Of a DNA stretch of 64,000 bases, positions 24,619 through 32,959 are shown piece by piece (the first letter of the stretch is position 1; the number at the start of each line of letters is the position of its first letter). The position numbers and the translations under genes are program-made. The notes beneath the pieces were generated by a model. That model did not search any database. It was not told the origin of the DNA and was given only the letters and a program-made list of their open reading frames with translations. The stretch is from Alistipes communis (GTDB lineage Bacteria; Bacteroidota; Bacteroidia; Bacteroidales; Rikenellaceae), in the NCBI RefSeq assembly GCF_006542665.1, contig NZ_AP019735.1, positions 1,984,001-2,048,000 on the forward strand. Direction: 5' to 3'.

Positions 24619-27138
24619 TCATTTCAACTCGAAATCCACCAAAATCGGACGGTGGTCCGAGGGGTCGTAGAAGTTGGACACGTAGGGACTCTTGGTTGCC
24701 GTCGTCCACTTGTCGATGACGATCAGCGCGTTCGCGACACGTCCGTACATCGAGGGCGAGGCGTACATGAAGTCGATGCGGGCATTGCCGTAGGTCGACG
24801 AGATGAAGCGTCCCGGGTTGCGCTCGGCGATGATGTCCACCAAATCGGTATTGTTGCGGATGTGATCGTGAACCAGCAGACGGGTGTCGTTCTCGGGATA
24901 GTTGTAGAACCAGTTGTCGACGCGGGAACGGGCGTTGAAGTCGCCCATCATCAGCCAATCCTCCTGTGCGGCGTAGGCCGGATCGTTGACCGTCTTGTCG
25001 CAGATGTACCCGATTTCGAACGCACGGTACTTGTCGCCTTCGTTGTTGGCGGCGCTCGCCGCCTGATTTGCCGAGCCGGTGACGCCGAAGGCGTAGGCCT
25101 GCGGCCACGTGTGGAGCGTCACGACATTGATTTTATGACCCTTCACGGTGACTTGCTGGATGGCGGCGCCGTGCGAAACGGGTTTTCCCGCCTGCTCCGT
25201 ATCCGTGATTTTGAGCAGCGTCTCGATCGGATATTTCGAGGTGATGGTCTGCGGATAATTGTCGCGCCAGCCGCCGACGGCCGTATACGAGTGGCCGTAG
25301 CGCGCTGCCAGTGCCGGCCAGCCGTCGGGCAGGAACTTGTCGGATGCGGGCGCTCCTGCATTGGTGTTGTCCTTGTAGATGGTCGCCGATTCGCACCATA
25401 CGCACACGTCGGGGTCGTACTTCTTCACCCAAGCCGTGAAGTTGTCGTAATCGTTGGCCTGATCCGACCACATGCCGTTTTGAATATTCCAGTAGAGCAC
25501 GCGCAGAATGTTCTCGCCCCGCTCCGCTTCGCCGAGCGAACGCACCTCGATGTTGTCGAGATAGAAGCCATGGACGCCGCTGCTTGTGTCGTTGCCCGCC
25601 CAGTAGAGCATCGTGCCGTCGGTCGCGTTCTCCACGACGACCTCCACGCGGTGCCACTCCTTGACGGCCGACTCGCTCGACGGGAGCGTCACGTAGTTTT
25701 TCTCGACGATGTATTTTCCCGTTGCACCCGAGTAGCCCGAATTCTCGTCGGTCAGCGTGACGGAGTGCCCGTCGACGGTCGCCGAGGCGATCATTCCTCC
25801 GTTGAGGACTTGGAACAGCAGGACGTCCGTCGAACCGTACTGGTAGCAGAAGTCGAATGCGACGCGCACGGAGCCGATGCCCTCTATGGCTTGAAGCGCG
25901 GCGGTCTGGAAGATGCCGCGGCCCGTGTTCCCCGTGCCGCAGGCGAGATAACCCTGATACTCCTGACAGCGGAACATGAAGGTGTAGTCGGCGATGTTGC
26001 GGCTGGCCACGTAGGAGTCGGACATTTGATGCGACGTGCCGACCGTCTTGCCGTTGACTTCATCCCACGTATTCGACTGGATGAAGGCCGACCCGGGGTT
26101 GTTGTAGGCGACCCGTTCGAAGGCGTCCGCATAACCGTCGCGGTCCGTTCCCGAGTCCGTCGTAACGGTTTCGGCCGTCGGGGCGTAGCCCGACGCCTCC
26201 TGTCCGCCCATGATGTCGCCGCCCCAGACGAAGTTGTCGAAACCTTCGTAGAAGACGAGGTCGGCGTCGGGCGTATAGGCCAGATCGACGGTGTATACTT
26301 CGCCTGCGGCGAGTTGCAGGGACGCCAGCGTATGTTTCATGGCGCGGTGCTCCGCGTCGCCGACGGTAATCTCCAACCCCGTCGGATAGTCGCCCGGCGC
26401 CAGCATGATGTGGAAATGTTTCGGCGTTCCCTTGTCCAGCGCCACGCAGCGGCCGTCGTCGGTGCAGTTGAGCACGGCGAAGTCGACGCCTTCGGTCATC
26501 GAGAAGCCCCCGCGGGAGGGGAGGTAGTTGGCGAATCCGGCCACGATTTCTTCGTCGGGCGACGCGACCTTCACCGAAGCGATTTCGGCCGATCCCGTCA
26601 GCGCCACGTCCAGCACGGCGAAAGCGTCGTCGAAAATCAGCTTGTTGCCGTTTTCTTTGGTGTACGAACCGTACATCGGGTACGATTGCAGCGCTTGGGC
26701 GGTCGTCGTCCAGAACTGCGAGTAGGGGAGTTTCACATCGGTGTAGACCGAGGTGTCATACCAACTGCCGGACTCCGTAGTGGTCAGTGTGGCGTTGTAG
26801 GTGCCGGCGTTCGATGCCGCGACGTCGATATAGCGGCGGTCGTTCTCATCGGTCGCAATCGCATAGGGCTTGCCGTTGACCGTTACCTTCGACTCATTCC
26901 ATACCCGCTCGCCGACGCCCATCGGCCGGCGGATGCCGTTTTCCGACTCGGACAGGTAGAAACGCACTTTGCCGTCCACCACCTCGATGTCCTCGTATTC
27001 GTCGCCGTCCGGTCGGTCGGGACGGTCGGGGTCGTCGATTTCTTTTTCACCGTTGCCGCACCCCAGACAGCAACAGCAGATCAGCAATACTGTCGTTTTG
27101 CTGAAAGAGTTTAAGGTTCTTAGTAGATTTTGAAGCAT
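24619..27138 (-). CDS. surface lipoprotein with C-terminal endonuclease/exonuclease/phosphatase (EEP) domain
   Basis: The 839-residue protein has a lipoprotein signal (lipid acceptor near Cys27, LLICCCCLGC) and an acidic linker. Residues ~45-280 are beta-rich. Residues ~285-535 form a jelly-roll-like module ending in HGFYLDNIEVRSL. An EEP catalytic domain fills ~542-839: YWNIQNG (Asn551), CESAT in the position of the metal-binding glutamate (Glu583), LHTWP (His676), GDFNARS (Asp733, Asn735), ARIDFMY (Asp789) and SDHRP (Asp828, His829). All key DNase I-fold residues are kept. The family includes DNases, RNases, sphingomyelinases and phosphatases, so the exact phosphodiester cut is not settled. 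It is the first gene of the SusCD operon, and surface placement suggests it cuts polymer before import. Confidence 0.8.
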   Translation of the reverse strand: MLQNLLRTLNSFSKTTVLLICCCCLGCGNGEKEIDDPDRPDRPDGDEYEDIEVVDGKVRFYLSESENGIRRPMGVGERVWNESKVTVNGKPYAIATDENDRRYIDVAASNAGTYNATLTTTESGSWYDTSVYTDVKLPYSQFWTTTAQALQSYPMYGSYTKENGNKLIFDDAFAVLDVALTGSAEIASVKVASPDEEIVAGFANYLPSRGGFSMTEGVDFAVLNCTDDGRCVALDKGTPKHFHIMLAPGDYPTGLEITVGDAEHRAMKHTLASLQLAAGEVYTVDLAYTPDADLVFYEGFDNFVWGGDIMGGQEASGYAPTAETVTTDSGTDRDGYADAFERVAYNNPGSAFIQSNTWDEVNGKTVGTSHQMSDSYVASRNIADYTFMFRCQEYQGYLACGTGNTGRGIFQTAALQAIEGIGSVRVAFDFCYQYGSTDVLLFQVLNGGMIASATVDGHSVTLTDENSGYSGATGKYIVEKNYVTLPSSESAVKEWHRVEVVVENATDGTMLYWAGNDTSSGVHGFYLDNIEVRSLGEAERGENILRVLYWNIQNGMWSDQANDYDNFTAWVKKYDPDVCVWCESATIYKDNTNAGAPASDKFLPDGWPALAARYGHSYTAVGGWRDNYPQTITSKYPIETLLKITDTEQAGKPVSHGAAIQQVTVKGHKINVVTLHTWPQAYAFGVTGSANQAASAANNEGDKYRAFEIGYICDKTVNDPAYAAQEDWLMMGDFNARSRVDNWFYNYPENDTRLLVHDHIRNNTDLVDIIAERNPGRFISSTYGNARIDFMYASPSMYGRVANALIVIDKWTTATKSPYVSNFYDPSDHRPILVDFELK

Positions 27139-27193
27139 AGTATATGGGATTTAGGAATTCTGCGGGGACAGGATGCGGCCGGAAACGGAATGC

Positions 27194-27230
27194 AAAAAGA
27201 GGAGCGCACATTGCAGAAAACAATGCGCGC
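27194..27230 (-). promoter_or_regulatory. terminator-like hairpin in the leader of the nuclease-SusCD operon
   Basis: On the minus strand, GCGCGCATTG and CAATGTGCGC (arms 27221-27230 and 27204-27213) pair over 10 bp with one wobble, and the RNA then reads CTCCTCTTTTTG. This intrinsic-terminator form lies about 180 nt into the transcript and 55 nt before the ATG, so it may attenuate the operon. A second stem (CACGT/ACGTG, 27229-27246 region) abuts it. Confidence 0.45.
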
Positions 27231-27415
27231 ACGTGTAATCGTACGTGTGTTAGTGGGTTACGATCTAAATACCGATGGGGGGGGAATTATTCCCTCGCTA
27301 CGGCGCGTAGAAGCGTGCCGCATCCTGCGAGCGAAGATCGTATAGACGATGGTCGAGGTTCCCATCCGGTTCGGTTTTGGTCGGGTCGCTTCTCCATTAA
27401 GGGGAAGCATTTAGA

Positions 27416-27446
27416 CAAAAATAAATAAAAAATTTCAATTTGCAAA
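27416..27446 (-). promoter_or_regulatory. promoter of the nuclease-SusCD operon
   Basis: On the minus strand TTTG (27443-27446), 19 bases, TATTTTTG (27416-27423): a full Bacteroidota consensus. The predicted leader is about 270 nt long. Confidence 0.7.
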
Positions 27447-28538
27447 ATACGGAACGAATAAATTTTCATGCGGTTGGTTGTCGTTTTTGGTATTTTCGTT
27501 TCATCCGGCCGGAGTTTTTCTGCGCATGAAATCGCGGGATATTGTTTCGGGGGGGGGCGTGCGGGGATTGCTGCCGGAGCTGGAATTGCTCCGTACGGAG
27601 GGTTCCGGGGGGGGGCCGGCGGCATGAAGGTCTCGGGGCGCTGTTGAGCGTATCGCCGTATGCCGGTGTCCGACCGAGAGGCGAAACCCTTTGATTTCCG
27701 GCTCGATTTCTGACTCGTCCCGCGACGCCGGCGTCGTCGTTCTCTTCGGTGACTCGTGTAAGTTGCGATACCTTTTTCTGCCGAAGATAAATCTCCGACA
27801 TTCGTGCGAATGATATTGCGGAGTCATTGGCTTCCGTATTGCAATCGTCCCGTTTTGCGAACGGCACTATCCTCCCCCCCCCTCCGAGGAGAAGGGGGCG
27901 TTGTCCGAGGTGTCCGCTCGAAATGGCGATATCGGTATTTATCCGTCCGAATACTCCTGTTCGTTTTGTTTTGCATGTTCCGCTCGTTCCGCCGTCTGCG
28001 GTCGGTGCCGCGCATTTTTTTGCGAGTGCAGGCTGCGTCGGATAGCGGCGAACCGCCGGTGCAGCCGGCGATGCCGAGGCTGAATACCTATTTTAAAATG
28101 GGTCTTGTCGTTATATTTGAAGAATCTCCGCCAATTGTGGAACCACAAGGGGAGGGCGAAGTGTTCAATATTGTAGTTTTTGATGGTCTCGCATGTACTT
28201 GCAGCCGCGGATAAAGCCCATGGCAGTGAGTCGTTATCCGCATCGTTTTCGAATCTTCATCCCGACCGTCGTTAGTTGTCCCGGCCTGCCGCAATCCATC
28301 CGGCAGGTCGCTTCGTCCCCCCCCCTGCATAAGATACTGCGACGCGATTACAACTCATATAACCGCGGACCCGATAAAATTCATTATCCGCCTGTTCGGA
28401 GCGACTGTATAGGCCCGAATGCGGCAACTAACCGACAACTAAATACTTAACGGCTAATATCGAAATTTTCGGATAGCGACCATTTATGTCCCACTTGTGT
28501 ACCACCGCCACTTTTCGGACTATATACCACAAGAGAAA

Positions 28539-28570
28539 AATCCTTGATATTCGGCTGAATATCAAGGATT
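28539..28570 (-). terminator. terminator of tRNA-Pro
   Basis: A perfect 14 bp stem (AATCCTTGATATTC and complement, 4 nt loop) begins 10 bp past the tRNA 3' end, and the minus strand continues with TTTTTC. Confidence 0.85.
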
Positions 28571-28579
28571 CTCGGTTAG

Positions 28580-28654
28580 TCGGGGTGACAAGATTCGAAC
28601 TTGCGACAACACGCCCCCCAGACGTGTACTCTAACCGGGCTGAGCTACACCCCG
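28580..28654 (-). tRNA. tRNA-Pro (anticodon GGG)
   Basis: The minus strand folds into a cloverleaf. The acceptor CGGGGTG pairs with CACCCCG and is followed by discriminator A. The anticodon arm CACGT-CTGGGGG-GCGTG has GGG at positions 34-36, and the T loop reads TTCGAATC. CCA is not encoded. A -7 element (TATCTTTG, minus 28693-28700) lies upstream and a strong terminator follows. Confidence 0.93.
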
Positions 28655-28692
28655 ATGGCGTATGGTGCAAACCCTCGGTCGGTTTTGCGGTG

Positions 28693-28700
28693 CAAAGATA
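28693..28700 (-). promoter_or_regulatory. -7 element for tRNA-Pro
   Basis: TATCTTTG on the minus strand, 39 bp from the tRNA 5' end. No clear -33 TTTG lies at the expected distance. Confidence 0.45.
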
Positions 28701-28721
28701 ATTATTTTCTGAAATATTTAC

Positions 28722-28729
28722 TACTTTTG
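28722..28729 (+). promoter_or_regulatory. -7 element for the FecCD-type transporter genes
   Basis: TACTTTTG lies 21 bp before the GTG start at 28751, so the leader is very short. The -33 element is weak. Confidence 0.4.
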
Positions 28730-28750
28730 TCCGAATAATTTTCGTAAAAA

Positions 28751-29767
28751 GTGAAATTCGCCCTCGAAATCCGCCGAGGAATTCTTTTCGGCCTCCTTGC
28801 GATCGTCGTCGTCGTGCTCTTCGCCTTCGATCTCGCATCGGGATCGGTCGGCGTGGGCGGCCGCGAGGTGTGGGCCTTGCTGACGGGCGGGCCGTGCGAT
28901 CCCATGGCGCGCGACATCATTCTGAAAATCCGGTTGATAAAGGCCGTCGTCGCCGTGCTGGCGGGGTTTTCGCTTGCGGCCAGCGGCCTGTTGATGCAGA
29001 CGTTGTTCCGCAATCCGCTGGCAGGCCCTTTCGTGCTGGGTATCAGCTCGGGCGCGAGTCTCGGCGTGGCGTTGTTTCTGTTGGGGGCGCCGCTGCTGGG
29101 CATCGCAGGGCATTCGTTGCTGGCCAGCGTCGGTACGGCGGGCGCCGCATGGATCGGGTCGGCGCTCATCCTGTTGTCGATCATGGCCGTCAGCCGCCGT
29201 ATCAAGGACATCATGGTAATTCTGATTCTGGGAATGATGTTCGGATCGGCCGTCGGGGCGCTCGTCGAGATTCTCCAATACATGAGCAACGAGGCGGCTC
29301 TCAAATCGTTCGTCGTCTGGACGATGGGATCGCTCGGCGATGTGACGATCCCGCAGCTGACGCTGCTCGTGCCGGCCGTGGCGGTCGGTACGGGATTGAC
29401 GTTCGCCGTACTCAAACCGTTGAATCTGCTGCTGCTGGGCGAGCGCTACGCCCGCACGATGGGGCTGAATGTCGGCCGTACACGCACGTTGATCTTTCTG
29501 GCCACGACGTTGCTGTCGGGTACCGTGACCGCCTTCTGCGGCCCGATCGGTTTCGTGGGGCTGGCCGTGCCGCACCTGGCGCGGATGCTCTTCGCCAGCG
29601 CCGACCACCGCGTGCTCATGCCCGCCTCGATGCTGCTCGGTGCGGCGATGCTGCTCGTCTGCGATCTCTGTTCGAAACAGCTGGCGCTGCCGGTCAATAC
29701 GCTGACGGCGCTCATGGGCATTCCGATCGTGGTGTGGGTGGTGGTGCGTAATAAGAATATCGTATGA
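28751..29767 (+). CDS. FecCD/BtuC-family ABC transporter permease (iron complex or cobalamin)
   Basis: The 338-residue inner-membrane protein has about ten helices. Family landmarks are LAGFSLAASGLLMQTLFRNPLA, FVLGISSGASLG, MGSLGDVTI, and the C-terminal CGPIGFVGLAVPHLARMLF loop that docks the ATPase. I accept the GTG start at 28751 because it places the first helix correctly and falls right after a -7 element. The ATP-binding subunit overlaps its end by 4 bp (ATGA). No substrate-binding protein or TonB receptor is adjacent, so the ligand (siderophore, haem or cobalamin) is open. Confidence 0.9.
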   Translation: MKFALEIRRGILFGLLAIVVVVLFAFDLASGSVGVGGREVWALLTGGPCDPMARDIILKIRLIKAVVAVLAGFSLAASGLLMQTLFRNPLAGPFVLGISSGASLGVALFLLGAPLLGIAGHSLLASVGTAGAAWIGSALILLSIMAVSRRIKDIMVILILGMMFGSAVGALVEILQYMSNEAALKSFVVWTMGSLGDVTIPQLTLLVPAVAVGTGLTFAVLKPLNLLLLGERYARTMGLNVGRTRTLIFLATTLLSGTVTAFCGPIGFVGLAVPHLARMLFASADHRVLMPASMLLGAAMLLVCDLCSKQLALPVNTLTALMGIPIVVWVVVRNKNIV

Positions 29768-30528
29768 CACACGTCGAATTGCAGCATATCACTATCGGCT
29801 ACGGGCACCGGGTGCTGCTCGAAGATGTTTCGGCGGCTATCGGCGGCGGACGGCTCGTCGCGTTGCTGGGACGCAACGGCACGGGGAAAAGTACGCTGCT
29901 GCGTGCGGTCGCGGGGCTCGAGGCGCCGCTGTCGGGCGGGATACGGCTCTGCGGACGCCTGCTGAGTGCGACGCCGGCGCACGAGCTCGCGCAGGTCGTG
30001 AGTTTCGTCACCACCGAGAAGGTGCGCATCGCCAACCTCGCCAGCCGCGACGTGGTAGGGTTGGGGCGGGCTCCCTATACCGACTGGCTGGGGCGTCTGC
30101 GGCCCGGAGACCGTGCGGTCGTCGACCGTGCCTTGAATCTGGTGGGGATGGGCGGTTTCGCCGACAAGCCGATGGATCGCCTGTCGGACGGCGAGGCGCA
30201 GCGCGTGATGATCGCGCGTGCGCTTGCGCAGGACACGCCGGTGATCTTGCTCGACGAGCCGACGGCTTTTCTCGACATGCCCAATCGCTACGAGTTGTGT
30301 ACGCTGCTGCGTCGGCTGGCGCATGACGAGGGGAAGTGCATCTTCTTTTCGACGCACGAACTGGACATCGCGCTGACGCTGTGCGACGCCGTCGCGCTGA
30401 TCGATCCGCCGCGGCTGCACCTCCTGCCTACCGACGAAATGATTCGCAGTGGCCATATCGAACGGCTTTTCGACAACGGGACGGTGGCCTTCGATGCCTC
30501 GACGCGCACGGTAACGGTGCGGAGGTGA
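29764..30528 (+). CDS. FecE/BtuD-family ABC transporter ATP-binding protein
   Basis: The 254-residue protein has Walker A GRNGTGKST near residue 38, the signature LSDGEAQRVMIARAL (variant LSDGE in place of LSGGE), Walker B VILLDEPTAFLD and the switch histidine in FFSTHELDIAL. It overlaps the permease gene by 4 bp, so translation is coupled. It energises import of iron complexes or cobalamin. No terminator hairpin is obvious after it. Confidence 0.9.
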   Translation: MTHVELQHITIGYGHRVLLEDVSAAIGGGRLVALLGRNGTGKSTLLRAVAGLEAPLSGGIRLCGRLLSATPAHELAQVVSFVTTEKVRIANLASRDVVGLGRAPYTDWLGRLRPGDRAVVDRALNLVGMGGFADKPMDRLSDGEAQRVMIARALAQDTPVILLDEPTAFLDMPNRYELCTLLRRLAHDEGKCIFFSTHELDIALTLCDAVALIDPPRLHLLPTDEMIRSGHIERLFDNGTVAFDASTRTVTVRR

Positions 30529-30622
30529 CTGCGGAATAGATTGCGTTTGTTCTTGCAGTGCGTTGATTATCGGGAGATTGCAGTTTAAAATGCGTTTATT
30601 CCGCAATTTTTTTATTCCATTT

Positions 30623-30653
30623 TTTGTTTCGATCGCTTTTTTGCTTATCTTTG
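30623..30653 (+). promoter_or_regulatory. promoter of tRNA-Glu
   Basis: TTTG (30623-30626), 19 bases, TATCTTTG (30646-30653), a full Bacteroidota consensus about 41 bp before the tRNA. Confidence 0.75.
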
Positions 30654-30694
30654 CACCGCTAAAGTACGCTGCGAGGCGGAAATAGCGGTGAGTA

Positions 30695-30766
30695 GGCCCA
30701 TTCGTCTATCGGTTAGGACGCAAGATTTTCATTCTTGAAAGAGCAGTTCGATTCTGCTATGGGCTA
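30695..30766 (+). tRNA. tRNA-Glu (anticodon TTC)
   Basis: Acceptor GGCCCAT pairs with ATGGGCT (first pair G-U) and is followed by discriminator A. The anticodon arm CAAGA-TTTTCAT-TCTTG shows TTC at positions 34-36. The T arm is GCAG-TTCGATT-CTGC. CCA is not encoded. rpsT follows 191 bp downstream with no clear promoter of its own, so read-through is possible. Confidence 0.93.
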
Positions 30767-30957
30767 CAAACGAGAGGCCGCGGGGCTGCCGGCGCCGGAA
30801 GCGGGACGGAACAGAAGTTTCGCCCAGTGCGGATCGGCAGGGTGGGCGGCTTTCACGGGTGATACGTTGCAGGAGCGGGTTTTAGCGACCTATCCGAGGG
30901 CGGCTACGGCCGTTTTGCTTATTGACGAAAAGTGAAATAAAATAAAAAAACGAAATT

Positions 30958-31209
30958 ATGGCAAACCATAAGTCATCCAAGAAGCGGATTCGCCAGACCG
31001 TTACCAAACGTGCGCACAACCGTCTCTATCACAAGACGGCGCGCAATGCGGTGAAGGCGCTGCGCAATACCAGCGAGAAGAGCGCTGCCGAAGCGTTGCT
31101 GCCCAAGGTAACGTCGATGTTGGACAAGTTGGCCAAGCACAACATCATCCACAAGAACAAGGCCGGTAACTTGAAAGGCGCGCTCCAACTGCACGTCAAC
31201 GCGCTCTAA
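30958..31209 (+). CDS. rpsT: 30S ribosomal protein S20
   Basis: The 83-residue basic protein shows the bS20 pattern: MANHKSSKKRIRQTVTKRAHN at the start, RNAVKALRN in the middle and HKNKAGNLKGALQLHVNAL at the end. It binds 16S rRNA in the 30S body. The gene stands alone, with a strong terminator at 31243-31276. Confidence 0.96.
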   Translation: MANHKSSKKRIRQTVTKRAHNRLYHKTARNAVKALRNTSEKSAAEALLPKVTSMLDKLAKHNIIHKNKAGNLKGALQLHVNAL

Positions 31210-31242
31210 GCCGGATCGGGCGGGATACGCCGCGGAAAAGAA

Positions 31243-31276
31243 AACGGGAATCGTTTCATAGGAAACGGTTCCCGTT
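31243..31276 (+). terminator. terminator of rpsT
   Basis: AACGGGAATCGTTTC (31243-31257) pairs with 31262-31276 over 15 bp with one G-T wobble and a 4 nt loop, followed by GTTT. Confidence 0.75.
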
Positions 31277-31330
31277 GTTTATCGGGGGGCGTGTGCTCCT
31301 TTCGGTATGTCTGTTGCCCTTCGGTATGTC

Positions 31331-31339
31331 GGGGGGGGG
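31331..31339 (+). repeat. G9 homopolymer tract
   Basis: Nine consecutive G in intergenic DNA after rpsT, like the five tracts at 27.3-28.3 kb. Confidence 0.7.
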
Positions 31340-31631
31340 CGTGCCGGTCGGAACGGAGCGGGACGGGCGGAAATCTCCTGCTTGAACGAACTTTTCGGGA
31401 ATTCACGGAGCAACGTGCCATGCAGGCCAGGTTTCGGCCTTGCGAAACCCCACAATCCGGCTTGAAATATTGCGGGCCTTTGCGCCGTGCGGGTTGAAGT
31501 CTCCGCCTGCGGAGGCCCGCCACCGTGGGCGTGTCCCGCAGCCTTCGGCCCGCAGATACGACGCAGCCGATCTTGGCGTCGGAATTCTTTCCGAAGAATC
31601 GATTTCTTCTGTGGAGCATATTCTTTCTTAT

Positions 31632-32603
31632 GTGCTTTTGTCTTGATCCAAAAGCACCAAAAGATCAAGCACGGCGAAAAGCAGCGGGTGACGACACCTG
31701 CGCTCACTGAGCGGGCACAAAAGACTCCGCTTTTGCGGCGCAATCCTTTGCGCCGCTTCGACTGCGGCGGCTCGGCAAAGTCCGCAAGCGGCCTCTGCGT
31801 TCGCCTGCTGAACGTCGTTTTGCACACCCACTCTTGGCGTTCACCCGGTGCCGTCACTTCATCCGCTACTTTCGCAGTGCGATCCCGCAGGCCGGAGGCC
31901 TGCCATGTGCGGACGCAAACGAATGATTATCATTGCGCACAGCGCACAACTGTCTCCGCATTGCACCGGAGGAGGAATCAGATCGGACGGCGGTTCCCTG
32001 CGGACACTTTTGGCGCCACCTTTTGGTGACAATAGGTGGTAAATCCGCTCCTTGCAGGAGACGCACAATCGGAGGGGCAGGATTGTTTCCCGAAGGATCG
32101 ATCGGAAAAAAATTCTCTTAGATTCTTTCTTCCGTGCTTTTGTCTTGATCCAAAAGCACCAAAAGATCAAGCACGGCGAATAGTAGCGGGTGCCGCCACC
32201 CGCGCTCGCTGAGCGATCACGCAAGATCTGCGCCGTTTGCGCACGATCGCTTCGGGCGCTCGCGCCGCTGCCGTCACTGCTTCCGCTATTTTCGCAGTGC
32301 GATCCCGCAGGCCGAGGGTCTGCTAAATTGAGTACAGAGGAATTACATCGTAATAAATCATTGTTGCGCGAAGCGCACAACAGTCTCCGCATTGCGAAAA
32401 GTGCGGAAAAAGAAACGAGCAATGACGAGCGTTAAAAAACGGGGCCGGTTTGCTTGCAAACCCGCGACAGGCGCCCGTTTTAGCGAGGCGCTGTGAGTTT
32501 CCCGCAGCTTTTCGCCCTGCGGACACTTTTGGCGCCACCTTTCGATGATAAAAGGTGGTAAAAACTGCTCCTCGCAGGAGACGCCCAATCGGAGGTGCGG
32601 GAT
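31632..32603. repeat. two direct copies of a ~500 bp non-coding repeat
   Basis: Four conserved blocks occur in the same order twice. Block a is 31632-31713 and 32134-32215. Block b is 31849-31902 and 32269-32322. Block c is 31930-31963 and 32359-32395. Block d is 31997-32080 and 32516-32603. Block a is nearly identical over its first 48 bases and holds two interlocking dyads: GTGCTTTTG with CAAAAGCAC and CTTGATC with GATCAAG. Block d carries CCACCT...AGGTGG in both copies with different loops. The DNA between blocks differs in sequence and length. No frame is conserved between the copies, so I read it as structured non-coding repeat. A partial third block b lies at about 33363-33402. Confidence 0.7.
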
Positions 32604-32909
32604 GCTTCCGGATATACATTCAGGATGTTTCCGACGCTTTCACACTCCGATTCTGCTAAAACTAACGATTGTAAAAGATTCGCTCTTCGACTGCGGCCGG
32701 AGAGCGGCAGCCCGCAGCCGTCCCATGCGAAGGGCTGCATCGTTCCGCCACAGGCGGTCGATGCATTCTCTGCCGGCCGCAGGCTGACAGACGATAACAC
32801 GGCTACATATTCCCGACGGTCTGCAATCGGCCCTCGCGTCGGAATCCTCTCGGATTTCCTCCTCGGGATGGCGGGCCGATTGTAAGAACTCGTTCGTATT
32901 GTAAATCGG

Positions 32910-32937
32910 AACCGCCGCCCCGAGAGGGGCGGCGGTT
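32910..32937. terminator. terminator of gcvH
   Basis: Perfect 12 bp stem AACCGCCGCCCC with a GAGA loop, 22 bp past the gcvH stop on the minus strand; the sequence is symmetrical enough to act in both directions. Confidence 0.7.
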
Positions 32938-32959
32938 TCATTATCCGGCAGCGATCGGA

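Larger units (their letters stand above)
27139..28538. other. 1.4 kb intergenic region rich in homopolymeric G/C tracts
   Basis: Apart from the operon promoter and leader I find no supported gene. Five runs stand out: G8 at 27277-27284, G9 at 27549-27557, G9 at 27607-27615, C9 at 27874-27882 and C9 at 28317-28325. Runs of this length are not seen in the coding part of the window. Short frames crossing the region have no recognisable features. Confidence 0.6.
31277..32909. other. 1.6 kb intergenic region without supported genes
   Basis: It contains the G9 tract and the two-copy repeat described separately. The flanks (31340-31630 and 32604-32909) show no gene. Short frames in all phases lack family features and differ between the two repeat copies. 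Confidence 0.6.

Noticed and set aside
27466..27867. 133-codon frame in the G/C-tract intergenic region
   Set aside because: It crosses two homopolymer tracts, has no start context and no recognisable features.
32323..32619. 98-codon frame within the second copy of the intergenic repeat
   Set aside because: The frame is not kept in the first copy and lies across dyad-rich repeat blocks; probably a translation of non-coding repeat DNA.
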